In this document: piece by piece, positions 45,818 through 57,949 of the stretch | Numbering within the stretch: the first letter of the stretch is position 1 | How the letters are laid out: each line of letters opens with the position of its first letter | Assembly: GCA_038496445.1 (NCBI GenBank) | Contig: JALMLS010000330.1 | Span: 62,001-126,000 of the forward strand | Direction: 5' to 3' | DNA length: 64,000 nucleotides | From: Trichosphaerium sp. ATCC 40318 | Lineage: Eukaryota > Discosea > Flabellinia > Trichosidae | The notes under the pieces: model-generated | What the model saw: only the letters and a program-made list of their open reading frames with translations | Told to the model about the DNA's origin: nothing | Database searches by the model: none | Made by a program: the position numbers and the translations under genes

Positions 45818-46627
45818 TCACTAACTGCTTTACTGTGCTTTAATCAAATAAAGACAACTTAGTTAAAGTACACAATGGCGTTTATTTGTTAAACCCTTTC
45901 TTTTGCTCGTATCTGTTTAAGTAGCATTGATACACTCTTGCGATTTTCCTTTTTACTCTTCTGAGCTTGTTTCGGATCCATCGAACTTATCCGTGACTCG
46001 CATGATCGTTCAGTATATTACAATCACAATTGTACTATATGCGTGGCAGTACGCAAGAACCCAAGCTGAGATTATCATCATTTGATCTTTTTTTTCTTTT
46101 GTTCAAAAAGACTCTCTGGTCTTGTTCTCTATACTAGCAAAGTTCTTGTGCTATTTACCAATAACCTGTGTTTTTTCCATCAGTAACATATTATAAATAA
46201 GGGAAAAAAAAGAAACAAGGGAGTTGAGTTATCGAAGGAAGTTGATTACTTCTTTTTTTTTTGTTGACTTTTTTTTATGCGAACCGTTGCTTTGATCTCT
46301 TCTCTCTAACACTTGTCACATTACTAAATCTGCTCCATTCCCAGTTGATTTTTGGATGTAATTTTGATAATATCTGCGGAAATAGGTTTATAGCAATAAA
46401 AGAACCTCCAGTATTCCTTAATGATTTTGTACAAACACGATACCTAAATAACCTATTAATAACGAATAACAAATCATATTTTGGCCAATAAGTAAACATA
46501 ATCACAAGTGTGGCAACAGCGGTTTGAAAAGTAAGAAAAAGTGCCAAACACACTAAAGGCGGAAAAAAACAAGAAAAACTTAAAACAGGTTTTTTTTGAA
46601 GTGTTTTTGGGTTTTGTGATTTGTATT
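45818..46627. other. Intergenic
   Basis: 810 bp with short overlapping frames at 46261-46652 but no supported gene. T-rich tracts lie at 46085-46110 and 46245-46275. It contains the 3' flank of the WY-repeat gene. Confidence 0.4.
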
Positions 46628-47950
46628 TTATCTTATGATGTTGTCGTACCAAGATTCCGGTTTCTCAATATTTTGCTGAACTTCTAATCTCTTTAAAAAG
46701 TTCATAACATTTTCTTGTTTATGCCAAAAACCAGCAGCTTGTCTAAAACCTGAGCGGTTTAAAAACTGTTTATGGTCCCAATTATAGTCTTTGTAGATAG
46801 ACTCTAGGCAATCTATAAGTCTTCCTTTATATCTAAATAATATCAGAACAAGAAATAAGGGTATCAAAATCAAAGAATAGCGAAGCTCACGAACCGACAA
46901 GTTGACATATTGTAAAAAAAATTTCTTCAAAGTACCTATTTGCGAGTATTCCTGAGCCCTTTTCTTGTACTATGGCTTTACTTTGAACACTGTACCAACT
47001 ATCCATTGTCTTTAGTTTAAGAGTACGGCCAATATCATCGAATTTTTCTCTTTGGTTATCCAAACAATCCCAGTGGTTATGAGGAACATTTCTTTTCAAA
47101 AAAGTGAGAAAAAAAGAACGAAAAAAGTATTTTTTGATTGCTCGTGACAAGTTGTTTCATGAAAGTAAATAATAAACAGGTAATGATAGATAAAGTATTG
47201 TGGTAGTAATTATGAAAGTATTAATGATTTATCTGGGACGTAAAAGGAGGATTGAAACGATAAGAGATGGAAAAAAAAATTGTTCTTTTGTAAAACAACA
47301 CGCACATGAACTGTTGTTTATCCCATTTTTTATCAGGATAGAGATTTTGTAGGCAGTTCACAAGTGAGCCATCATGTCTATTTATTGTATAAGTCTAAAA
47401 AAAACTGTGACAGGCAAGTACTTTAGGAGCGTTGTTCTACATCCTGCGTCGGCCATGTCGTCAAAGGAAATCTCATACCAATCATCGAGAACAAATACAC
47501 CAATTTTTTTAGCAGTTTTCTCTAATAAATCTTTATGATTGCTATCTAAGTTCCAGTAGTGATGTGGCACCCATCTGTTAGGTGTCAGTTATATTTTTTT
47601 TGGGCAGTTCGGTTTCAAACTGTGTTTGGCACGTCATACCTGAACCTGGATGTTACCCAGTCGTATTCTCTGTATAAATCTGCCAATGCGTGAGATAATG
47701 AAGAGTTATAGCTCGAAACTGAGTTAGAAGCGCTTCAGACGCGTAATTATGGTACAGGATACCTATTTAAGCAAACTTTACTCGCACTCAATACATCATT
47801 AACGCGAATGTCATACCAGTCATCGTAGCAATATACCATTAGTCTAGGTGAGACAATGGCATCAAATATACGTCTAACATCATTTCTCGGTTGTTTGGCT
47901 CATTAATATAAGCAAACGCTACAAATACCATATTTACCTTGTAATTTAAA
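46628..47950 (-). CDS. Tandem WY-motif repeat protein
   Basis: Several exons encode about four copies of an 80-90 residue unit. In each, a helical segment ends in a W-Y motif (CYDDWYDIRVND, LDDWYEISFDD, MDSWYSVQSK, PESWYDNII). A hinge follows (YNSSLSHALADLYREYDW, GSLVNCLQNLYPDKKW, LIDCLESIYKDYNW), and then a W-containing link to the next unit (WVPHHYWNLD, VPHNHWDCLD). I have seen this WY / YPEHxW repeat type in protist and algal proteins of unknown function but cannot name a family. The splice at 47760/47702 is phase consistent. The first exon and start (around 47940) and the 47400-47450 junction are uncertain. The last unit is followed directly by the stop at 46628. Confidence 0.6.
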
Positions 47951-48084
47951 CTGTAAAGTTCTCATGCGTAACAACAAAAGCCAAACGAATCTAAAAAGCG
48001 CTTATTACGATCAGTTAAGTCAAAGCAAAAATAGCGTTATTTCCTCACAACTACGCGTTACTAAACGGATGTTTATTATGGTTT

Positions 48085-50347
48085 TTAGTATGATCCACGA
48101 CGTCTCATTGCTGCCAGCCTTTCCCTCTCTTTTCTCCTTCTCTCCTCTTCTTCAAGGTACTTCTTTCGTTCATCCAACACTTTTTCGAATTCTCGTATGA
48201 GTAGAATACTGTTCCATGTCCTACACACTTGTCTTGCTCTTCCAATTGTTTTAGAATTGAAATTAGCAAATACAAGAACTACTGCGTCTACTGGCATAAA
48301 AAGAGGTGAAGCAAAGTCTGGCATGCCAAGTTTTGGCCAGAATTTAGCCCAACTGTTTGCAAAATTTGTACTTGGTTGATAGCCAGGAATAACGTTATCA
48401 GTAGGTGCTATCTTATCAAGTATAAAGAGGCGGTAGTGAGAGAATATCATTTCTCTGAACTCTGCATACATTTCTCCAACTTGAATGGCATAATGATCTC
48501 TTACTGGTTGTACAATAATTGAATGAATATTGTCAAGCCTAAAAACAATTACATATCGGAACACATTGATCAATTTTCTTTGTTCAATACACTCCAAATA
48601 AATGAATGCCCGAGCAGTGCAACAATGAAAAAACAAAAAGAAAAACAAGGATTAAGTTTTTCAGTTGCAACAAAGCAATAATAATCACAGTTGTCGTACG
48701 CTTTTCTGGCTTGTGCCTTACTAGAACCAAATTGTGGTGTCTTCGTTTTTTTAATAATGTTAGCTAACCTTCTATCGTCTTCTTCGATAATAGCCTTTAA
48801 AAGATTGGAAAAAGGACCTGACCACATTCCTGTTTGTTTCTGAAAAAAAGAGGTCAGATTTTACCGTTTTTTCAAATGACCAATTATTCGCTGCTACATA
48901 CCTTCCATCTTGAGCATACGAGGTATAATGGGTGGGCTTTATTTGAAGGCATCATTATTATTGCCCATATCCGTTCGAAGGCTTCCTTTTTCATGTCGGG
49001 AACAGAAATCTTATTTTCTTTGATTTCTTGTTGAATATCCATTGGAATATGTGCTATTTTGTCAAGTTTATCATCGACACCGAGAAACTCTCTAAAAGGC
49101 CTTGTGTCTTTTGCAAATGCTGCTTCAAGGTAGGTTTTGTGTTTATCGAATTGAGCTTTGAGTGCGTTGTATATAGCATTGAATTCCGCCAAGTGAATTT
49201 CGTTTTTTATTTTCTTCTTGAACGAGCTAACTTGTTTCATACGCATCAATTGCCAGACATATAGTGGGTATATCTGCATAGCTAACTCGTGTCCATCAAG
49301 CCAAGACTCTCTTATATACTTTAAGCGTAACCCAGTATCAACAACGCGAACAACGTATCCTTAATAAAAAAGTTAAAATGAGAAGATTTCTAAAGTGCTT
49401 GCCTTCGGATCCTGTAGCTCGCCTGAGTTTTATTTTATCGTTCAATTTCTTCAAGCTTTGTACTTTTATAGGTTTGATAGATTTAACGCCAAGAGTATTT
49501 GCAATATCAATAACATCAGGTAAAGTGAGTTCGTATCCTTTATCGTCATAAACAGCCAAAAGAATCGGTTCTTGATGCAAAATGTTAAGTTAGCTTTTTT
49601 TCGTTTTAAGTACTGGTATTAACATGACGTACCCTCGAAGTCATATTCAACAACTACAGTGTTTTCTTTATAAATGATTTCAAAGATATATGTCCAAGAC
49701 TCTTTCATTTTCTCAAGTGCACCATGTTCCGTCAACCAAGCCTAAAATTGTTTGTTGTCAACAATTATTTTTGTTACATTTTTCTTTTAGTTTTACGTAC
49801 AGCAGCCCATTTAGCCTGTGAGGAGTTCATGCGAGATTTCGTTGTGACACAAATCTTCCCTTTCCAAATGAAAGCAACGCCCATTGAGCCTAAAATAACG
49901 TTGACGGTAAGCACTTGATACCCTTTTTTCGTTTTTTGTATTAGTTCAATGATTTGGTCTTACCATCATATTTTTCTGTTACTTCTATTTTAGCGTCTTT
50001 AGCCATCGCAGATGTGAGGTTTTCTTCGATTTCGTTGTACCTAAAGAATTTTGGGAAGCCATGAGCTATCACTTTCCCTTCTTTGTGGTCTATGGTACGT
50101 AAGTTATTTGTTGCATGTATAATTAGGCTAAATATAAGTACATACCTACAACAAGACCTCTGCAGAGGCAACCAACTTGAAAGTCATTTGATGGTGTTAT
50201 TGAGTCAAAAGCGTAGCGATATACAGATAAACCGCAGCCATCGTCGTACTTTACAATCTTTTTTTGCTCTAGTCCCTGTTTTAAAGCCTTTTCTAGATCC
50301 TCCCAAGGCATAGCACGCACAGGATGCTGCTTTAGATCCTTTGCCAT
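48085..50347 (-). CDS. RNA ligase (T4 Rnl1-like) with C-terminal F-box
   Basis: Joins RNA ends through an enzyme-AMP intermediate. The ATG at 50347 starts MAKDLKQHPVRAMP. Exons 50347-50146, 50089-49964 and 49889-49801 close in phase. The nucleotidyltransferase motifs are in order: RGLVVDHKEGKVIAHGFPKFF; motif I EKYDGSMG (the AMP-accepting Lys); VTTKSRMNSSQAKWA; motif IIIa SWTYIFEIIYKENTVVV; motif IV GYVVRVVD; motif V LRLKYIRESW. An alpha-helical region (about 49280-48700) follows. A phase-consistent splice (donor GTACGA near 48698, acceptor near 48541) leads to the last exon, which carries an F-box-like segment (MPVDAVVLVFANF, QVCRTWNSIL) and an arginine/glutamate helix. The substrate is unknown (tRNA repair is a possibility). 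I know of no ligase with an F-box tail. Confidence 0.85.
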
Positions 50348-50615
50348 TTTAGTACAACCAATCTGGTTTTGAGTTGACTTTTGGCATTTTAGCCGAAATT
50401 CGAGTGAACTTTGCAAAACGTTTTATCTTGTTCTTACCAGTGTCACGTGGCTTTTGTTATTGCGTCTTTTACGAAGGCCATGTGGTAGTCCACAAGCCAA
50501 ACACTAAAGAATGTGTAGTGTTCAATGAACGTCAAACGGTTGAAAACGTGAAACATGGTTTTTGGCGATATAACGTATTAAAGAACGTCGTGCTTGATAT
50601 TAATGCTTGTTGGCA

Positions 50616-51737
50616 ATGTCTAAAGACAATTGGCGGGTAGTTCACTTTAAATGGTATAAGAATGCCAAAGACATCACCGAAGTGCGTCTGTGCGGCTCTT
50701 GGGATAACTGGAAAGTAAATCAGCTGATAATGACAAAAGTTGTAAAATATTCAAAATCTGGTGATCTAGTCTCTTGTGTGTTTGGAGCAGGTTTAAACTT
50801 AGCACATGGCACGTACGAATACAAATTTGTTGTAGATGGCGTATGGCAGCATGATGACACCGCACCCACGCGGGTCGACGCCTCAGGTAACATAAACAAC
50901 GTAATAACGATCCTAAAAGACTTTCAACATAAATATTATTTAAACAATCCTAAAACAACTCAAAATGATCCTTGTCGCACTTGTACAGATACAATAGGAA
51001 CAATGGACGTAGTTATAAACTATTTAAAAGACGAGAATAAGTATGCCATTGAAGGCGCGATACCGCCTCTATTAAACCTACCACTTGAACTACAACATAT
51101 GATTATAGACACTTCCAAAGAAGTTTATGTCAAATGGCCTGTACTGTGCTATGGTACAGCAGTAACTTCTCGATTCAATAATAAACTTGAACGACATGGC
51201 ACATGGAAAACAAGCGCACATGTTTGGTTTTATGAAGATGGAAAGGCGTGCAGAAAACATCAAATTTTCAAAAATGGAGTTATTTTTTCATCATGCGATT
51301 ATAACCTTGGTATGAGACATGGCGCTTATCGAAGATGGTACAAGTATACTCCTAAAATACTAGTATCTAATTGTTGCTATAGGTATGATAATGGGCAGCC
51401 TTGGCAGCAGTTGGAGTATAAAAATGGTAAAAAACATGGAAAGTCACAACATTGGTACAAAAATGGACAAATGATGAAATTGAGGTTTTACAATAACGGT
51501 AAAATCATTGATAATACTTTATATTGGTATACTACTGGTGTGCTTAAAAGCTCAAGATGGTATATGAACGGGAAACAGCATGGAGAGGAGAAAAAGTGGT
51601 ACACTAATGGATCTCTTGCTTTTTTAGCTTTGTATCATCATGGAACGGTTACTGCTACTCCACAGTGTTGGACACGTGCTGGAAGACCTACAGCACGAGT
51701 TTTCCTTGTACGTAGGCGTATAAGGAGGAGAAGATGA
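50616..51737 (+). CDS. CBM48/F-box/YwqK-repeat fusion protein
   Basis: A single exon of 373 residues from the ATG at 50616 (MSKDNWRVVHFKW). Residues about 5-95 form a CBM48/AMPK-beta-like glycogen-binding domain (VRLCGSWDNWKVNQL, GTYEYKFVVDGVWQHD, with the aromatic residues of the sugar site). Residues about 150-205 look like an F-box (LLNLPLELQHMIIDT, LCYGTAVTSRFNNKLE). Then come about six YwqK/MORN-like repeats (HWYKNGQMMKLRFY, RWYMNGKQHGEEKKWYTNG) and a basic tail. It is an intact relative of the broken YwqK genes at 33 and 63 kb. The predicted role, an adaptor that brings a glycan- or glycogen-bound target to an SCF ligase, is inference. It is divergent from the RNA ligase/F-box gene, 268 bp away. 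Confidence 0.85.
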   Translation: MSKDNWRVVHFKWYKNAKDITEVRLCGSWDNWKVNQLIMTKVVKYSKSGDLVSCVFGAGLNLAHGTYEYKFVVDGVWQHDDTAPTRVDASGNINNVITILKDFQHKYYLNNPKTTQNDPCRTCTDTIGTMDVVINYLKDENKYAIEGAIPPLLNLPLELQHMIIDTSKEVYVKWPVLCYGTAVTSRFNNKLERHGTWKTSAHVWFYEDGKACRKHQIFKNGVIFSSCDYNLGMRHGAYRRWYKYTPKILVSNCCYRYDNGQPWQQLEYKNGKKHGKSQHWYKNGQMMKLRFYNNGKIIDNTLYWYTTGVLKSSRWYMNGKQHGEEKKWYTNGSLAFLALYHHGTVTATPQCWTRAGRPTARVFLVRRRIRRRR

Positions 51738-51969
51738 CCTAAACTTATACATGTATAAACCTTGAAAAAAAAACTGTAAAAAAAGCCAAAACTCAAATAA
51801 ACCTGATTGACTCTGTACCAAGTTCACGTGGTCTTTGTAGAAAAATTAGTCCGTGATGGAGAATAAAATTGTTCTGGTTGGAATGATATCATAGTAAGTC
51901 TCAAGACGATATTTGATAAAACGTTTTTTCTTTAATTTTTTCGTTTCATTACAAATACACTAGCACTTT
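51738..51969. other. Intergenic
   Basis: 232 bp between two convergent genes, with a CACGTG at 51825-51830. No coding frame. Confidence 0.4.
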
Positions 51970-53890
51970 TTAATCTGAGGAGTAATCATTTGCTGTAATA
52001 GATTGTGCTTCTTTTTCCATTCGTTGACGCTCCATATCAAGCCTTTTACTCTTGCCACGATAGAATAAATTCAATGCAACTGACAAAGCGAGTACAGCAA
52101 ACACTACAAAGAAAAAAAACCGTTAAGGTTTTGAAGAGAACTCACCGTGTAATCTGCGTACTTAAATACATTCCATGTTTAAAGTCATGTGGTGGTTTAC
52201 TTTCTTTAAGAGCTGTCATAGCAAATATTAAAGCAATAGCAATCACATTACCCATTGCGTTCAGTAGTCCTTAAACCATTAGTAAGATGCTGGTTAACAA
52301 TAATCGTTCTAGCTGTACCTGTGCTCGTTGATTCAGGGATAGGATATGTCACTTCTACGGCACTATCTAATGCTACTGGAGTGAGTGAAAGAGAAGCGAA
52401 ACCAAAGCATATATGACATATAACAACAGCAACATAAACATGAGGACGTAGAACCAACCCTAACCAGATAGCGCACAATACAACTCTACATGGAAAAGTA
52501 TGTACAAAAAAACCAAAATACACTTTTGAGACGTACAGAATGGCACCGATTCTTAGCATGAGTATATACCGTCGGAATATATCAATAAGAACACCAGATA
52601 CTATAATACCTATTAAACCAGAGACAATAAAACTTGCTCCAAGAAGTCCAATGTAAACCTAGTTTTGTTGCTTAGTTTTTGGTTGCCTTTGTAATTATTG
52701 ATTTAGTTCGTACGTCACTAACACCAAATGGTTTCCATACACTATTTATTACTGTCAAATACCCTATTAGTGATCCATAGGCTAAACTATAACCAAAAAG
52801 AAGAATGACATAATTAATTTCTTTAAGACAACCCCACACATCCTGAAAAAAGCTATTTCCCTCAAGCTGTTGTGGCTGAGATGCTGCATAACTTGGTGGA
52901 GTAGGTGGTTTGCTCTGTACTGCACATAAACATAATATACCCGAAAAAGTACCAAGCAAAGCTTCAATGAGAAGAACCAAAGGAATATCAAAGCCTTCGG
53001 AGAGTCAGAAAATTATTACTAAGAAAAATCTAAATACAAATCTACTAAAAAAGATTGCCTGTTTTGACGATCAATGGGACCAATCCAGAACCAGCGGCAT
53101 TGCCTAGAATATTGGATACTACACCTAATGCTAGTGCTATACCACGTTCCTTTTCTCCGAACCAATTAAAAGCCAATAGAGAGATAGTATTCATGCCAAT
53201 AAACGGCTGTACAATGCCGGCTATACTTTGACCTTCAAAAAAACGGATTTAATATTTTCCGAAGATGCACGCGACATACCGACAAAAGAAATCCAAAATT
53301 TTCCTCTCATAGACACAGGAATAAAATCCGGCAAGTAGCGAATCCAACCACTTACAATAAGAGCAATACCACCAATGCGTACCTAAAACAAAAATCATTT
53401 AAATAACATTGCAGTTCAAATCGTTCAATTCTTCACTTTTTTTCGAACTGTGTCACGTGATTGACGAACAGTTGAGTTTGGATTTTTTATGTTTGCGATC
53501 AAATTAGTGCACATACTATTGTTTTAAACCCGTAAAACTTGAGTAGATATGATACAAGCAAAGTTGCAGGGAAAAAGATGATCATCAAGGCTTGATCTAT
53601 AAAATGTCAAAGGTGTTATCGCGTGTCATTTACAAGACAACTTAGTGGCCTCGTGTCCATACGTACTCATCAAATTAACCTCAAATATGCTTATTCTAAG
53701 ATATTTAGATTTAGAAGTTTACTCAAATAAAATAGGCGTACTTGTAGTAGTCTTGTACTATATCTGCGATTGGCGCGTATGTCATTTGGTACATCGACGG
53801 GAGAAATGTAGCTAAGGCGAATATGGCTAACATCACCCAACGACGCTTGTATCGTTTATATTTAGGCGATGGTGTACCTATCAGAGGCAT
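51970..53890 (-). CDS. FLVCR-like (SLC49) major-facilitator transporter
   Basis: A multi-pass membrane transporter. The ATG at 53890 begins MPLIGTPSPKYKRYKRRW, followed by TM1 (VMLAIFALATFLPSMYQ) and MTYAPIADIVQDYY, the signature after TM1 of FLVCR/SLC49 proteins. Later exons give the loop WIRYLPDFIPV, GIVQPFIGMNTISLLAFNWFGEKERG (MFS A-motif-like region), LGVVSNILGNAAGSGLVP, a long hydrophilic central loop (QSKPPTPPSYAASQPQQ), and the C-terminal half (YVILLFGYSLAYGSLIG, ASFIVSGLIGIIVSGVLID, AIALIFAMTALKES). It ends NDYSSD at the TAA (51972-51970). Known members move heme, choline or ethanolamine; the substrate here cannot be read from sequence. The junctions near 53430-53700 were not fully resolved. 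Confidence 0.82.
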
Positions 53891-54088
53891 TTGCGCCTCA
53901 ACATTCTCTTCCTATCTTAATTTAGCAAATGCGTAGCCAATGAAAATTTCCTATTGGTACTTGTATTGATGTCATTTATGTGCCGTTTAGGTTGTACCGG
54001 CAGTTTAAAATTAAGTTAAAAGACTAGAGTTGACTAACAATATTCAGAACGCATAAGATCAACCAAACGCGATCGCTATGTAGTAGAG

Positions 54089-57000
54089 ATGAGTATTGTC
54101 ACTATCTTAGCGTGTATATGCCTATTTTTAATATACTCTGAGTGTGTTGTAATACATAGACTTCAAATAGCACCAAGAGAGGGTAGTGATGACTTTAACT
54201 ATAACGTACGTCAACTCTCCGTGCTTCAATTTACGACAAACCTTTGTACTTCTTTTTAATAGCGTAATACGCCATATGCCATTAACGCGGCGCCTCTAAT
54301 ACATTGTATTAGTTTAATGACGGCGAAACGGGAACACTTGTGTGTTCAGAAAGGAGCATATCACTAGCCGATCCAATCAATACTACAGTAGCGTAAATCT
54401 CTGGCTTTTTTTGTAATTCTTACCTAATAAAGGTTTTTCCGGTTCGATACGCTTGCTTTATCAGCGAGTGCTATGGTGACTAGTGCACGCATACGTTTCA
54501 CATCAACAAAATACGACAGCAATCCTATTAAGCTCTTTCTTCATGTTAGCGCTGTAGGTACGTTCTAATACCATTATTTACGCGTAAGCAAGTATTCATT
54601 AATCAATATAGGAAAGATATTTCCAAAATCGCTGTTTCAATGCGCTGAGTTGCCAACCCAAGCCGATCCAAAGTCTCATATCCTTGAGCAGCTTTACGAG
54701 TACGTAATCACACGTGGTGAAAAAGTAAGTTGTTACTTTTGAATAGAAATGCGGTTGTGTGGTCTATAGACCAGCCATGGCAACAAAACGGTAAATATGA
54801 TAGCGTTGACTTGTCAATGCGTATAAATGAAGTGATTGGTACTAGTCAAATAAGTTTTTGTATTTTTGTTCTTTGTGATCGTGATGACTTTCTTTTATCC
54901 TGTGCTTCCTACTCGTAAAAGTATGCTAAATATATTAGGAGATATACAAGGCAGCACAGGATTAGATATAGGCGTGATAATGGAGGAATCTTCAAGTACC
55001 ACTTTATTATATTGAAGTTTTCTCGTTTTTTTCTTATGTATTTTTATAGGTGGTTCACGAACAGTTTTTTCGTATGAAGCGTCTGAAGATAATAAAGGAA
55101 ATACGCCTGTACAATTATTTATAGGTTAGCCAACATAACTTACTTACAAACATCACTAACGTATAAAACTTTTCTCTTACTTTGTTTAATCAAGATTACT
55201 ACACTCAAAACGATGTAACAGAACCTCCTACGACGGCCTCTCCTCCTGATTTTCCAAGACCAGTACCTACAGTTCCTGAAATACCTTTGAGTGGCGGTAA
55301 CAGTTGTTTGCTTAAAATATTACGTGTATAACTAAACTCTTTGCTAGGCAAAACAGGAAAACTAACAACATTCCTTGATAGCAGTCTTTCACAGTCTTCT
55401 ACAAAATTTAAAATTGGGCAAACCGTGTATGCCCAGCTAGTCGATACGTCAGTACAGGAATTGAGGGTAGTAGGAGTACGTTTTGTTCATTTCAATCGCT
55501 GGCTAAACTTGCCTGTAAGGTTATCGTTGATGGAAGCTTTTTGTCTGATATGTCTGTTACAATTAACAGGATTTTCAACACCATTGCTTCTCTACAATTT
55601 CCATTAGAAGTTACTGACGTTACGAAACGTCAACTGAGACAACAATGTGATAACATAGTTGTCTCTGTAATCTATAATGATGCTTCGACTTCAAATAAAA
55701 ACTTGATGGCTTCAACAAACCTTACAGATGGTACAAAACCTCACTCACAAGATTAATGAAACTGAAGAAAGTACTAATATTATTGTAGAAGCGTGTAGTG
55801 AGCTACCATCGATAATAGTTGCAACTCCCAGTGGAAGATCTAGCAATTGTGCGATACTGGCTTATTTCGGTTTTTCTTATTTCTTTTCCCAGTTATGGTA
55901 GTGATTATTGGAGCTGTTGCTGGTTTTGTGGTTTTGATACTTGTTATTGGGTCAATCGTTGGTGGTGTCGTTTTGTATAAAAGACGTAGAAATAAATATG
56001 AGAGTGCTCCAGTAATAGACAATGGTACTCTATTGGAGCCTCTTTCCGGAACTCTTTTGTTTCAATTAGAGCAGGTACTTCCTTAATAACATTCTCAATG
56101 TTTAATCAAAACCTTTGGCTAACCACTAAGGCCATGAAAGGACGCATTGTTCTTTTTTGTTTTCTACTATCTGATCGTTTTTTCGCTTGTTCTAATTTTG
56201 CTTGTAGATCATCGTTGAGAACTCTGACTTTGTTGAACGTTTGAGCACTTGCGTTAATAGTAAACTGAACGAGACGTTTGCTAAAGCAATTGTCATAATA
56301 CATGAACATAATCGGTTAACATTTGATATGATTCGTCCTCATATAATAAAGGAAGTATATACTTGTAGTACGCTTTGCTCTCTTATAGCTACCTCATTTG
56401 CTTATAACCTACTACACTAGCTCAAATTACAACGTTCATGCGGGGAAACACCTTTCTAACGAAAGTAATGCAAGCTTTTGCTGCCATTAGTGGTCATAGC
56501 TTTGTAAAGGAGCACTTTGGTCCTCTTATGTGTGAAATATTCGACGAAAACGCTTGCTATGAAGTACGTGTTTTATCACGTGATTAGAAACTAACTGTTA
56601 TCTAATAGGTAGACCCTGAAAGGCTTCGAAAAGGAGAAAATCTTGAAGATAATAAACGTCGTTTACGACGGCGTACAAATCAGTTTATTGAAATTATCAT
56701 AAAGTCAGTAGATGAGATACCGGAGTAAGTAGTAACATACAGCTACTTTCTTCCGGAATAGCGGAGAAGATTACGACGAAAAACTTTTTTTTCAGAATAT
56801 AACTCATTTTCTCTTTTTCTATCGTGGAACTTAAGAAAGATTTAAGAAACTAATTAAGTGCCACTATGCGTTACATTGTTAATATTTTTTGATAATCATG
56901 TTTATTTTAAGGTCTATCCGTCGAATGTGTTATATGCTTGTACAGGAAGTATCTACAAAATTCCCTAAAGAAAGTATACAACCTACACTAGCAGGATTTA

Positions 57001-57949
57001 TATTTTTAAGATGGATTCTTCCTGTGCTATCTAGACCTCATGTTATATTATTTGATGTGGCCCCTGAGTCTATATCATATCACCAAGGTACTAAACTACA
57101 AATGTAAACGTTGGTAGTGCCAGAAAAGCATAAAGACAAAATTATTTACTGGGTTTTTTTTTAGAGGAGTCAACTCCAAACGCTGATCGTGCATGTTTGC
57201 TTATTGCAAAGATAATGCAAAATATGGCTACAGGGCGTAAGTTTCTAGAACCTTACATGATTACTTTCAATGATATGATTGATAATCAAGCTCAAAGGTT
57301 AACGACGTTCTTCAAGTTGTTACCATTATCAGTAAGTTCTTGTTTGTGTCAGTTCTTGTTTTACTGACTTTGGTTTTCAAGGGCCCAAGGGCGTCTTTCA
57401 TGACTATAGATAAACACGTTGTCATTGCTTGTACAGAGATTATACATCACGTCACTAATGAAGTCTGCTATGACGTATGTTTGAATTTTTGTGATTTTTT
57501 GAAAAAAGTTGTGTTTATCCTTACTGAGTACAACCCTATAAACACGTTTATGGCACTAATACTTTTAAAAAACATTATTGCCAAGCAGGTCTATATATTT
57601 AACTTATAATATGCCGCCCTTTACTTCATAGCGTAGTTTCGTTGGCTAAAAGTTATTGTTTTTCTGAATCTTTTTTTTGTTGAAATATCTTCATCTGAAC
57701 GCTAATTCTCTTCTTTCTTAGGCGAAACTTGACGAACAAACTTACTGGAGGGATTTAAGAAATATACTTGCTCAGCTTGGACCACCAAAATGTAGCTTTG
57801 ACAAGCTTGCTAAGATATCAAAAATGAATATTGTCTCAGAAGAAGCAAAGGAAATATTGAGATTGACAAAAAAAAAAGAATTTAGGAATTTGACCTACAG
57901 TAAGCCTCAATACTCAACTCCACCCGGTTCATTGTATGTATTGAACTAA
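54089..57949 (+). CDS. Transmembrane protein with secreted domain and cytoplasmic RasGAP
   Basis: The ATG at 54089 gives a signal peptide (MSIVTILACICLFLIYSEC). The ectodomain exons resemble DNRLRE/CBM96 beta-sandwiches (FRFDTLALSASAMVTSARIRF, VVWSIDQPWQQNG, FSYEASEDNKGNTPVQLFI) and are followed by a Pro/Thr linker and a second extracellular region. A single membrane span (VVIIGAVAGFVVLILVIG then IVGGVVLYKRRRNK) lies at about 55895-55990. Exon end 56074 (donor GTACTT) joins in phase at 56208 to the RasGAP domain. That domain has TTFMRGNTFLTKVM (arginine finger), YEVDPERL, GFIFLRWILPVLSRP (FLR motif), ACLLIAKIMQNMA and FLEPYM. The stop is TAA at 57947-57949. The predicted role is a surface receptor that switches off Ras on ligand binding. 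Some ectodomain junctions (54190-54400, 54860-54990) are approximate. Confidence 0.82.
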
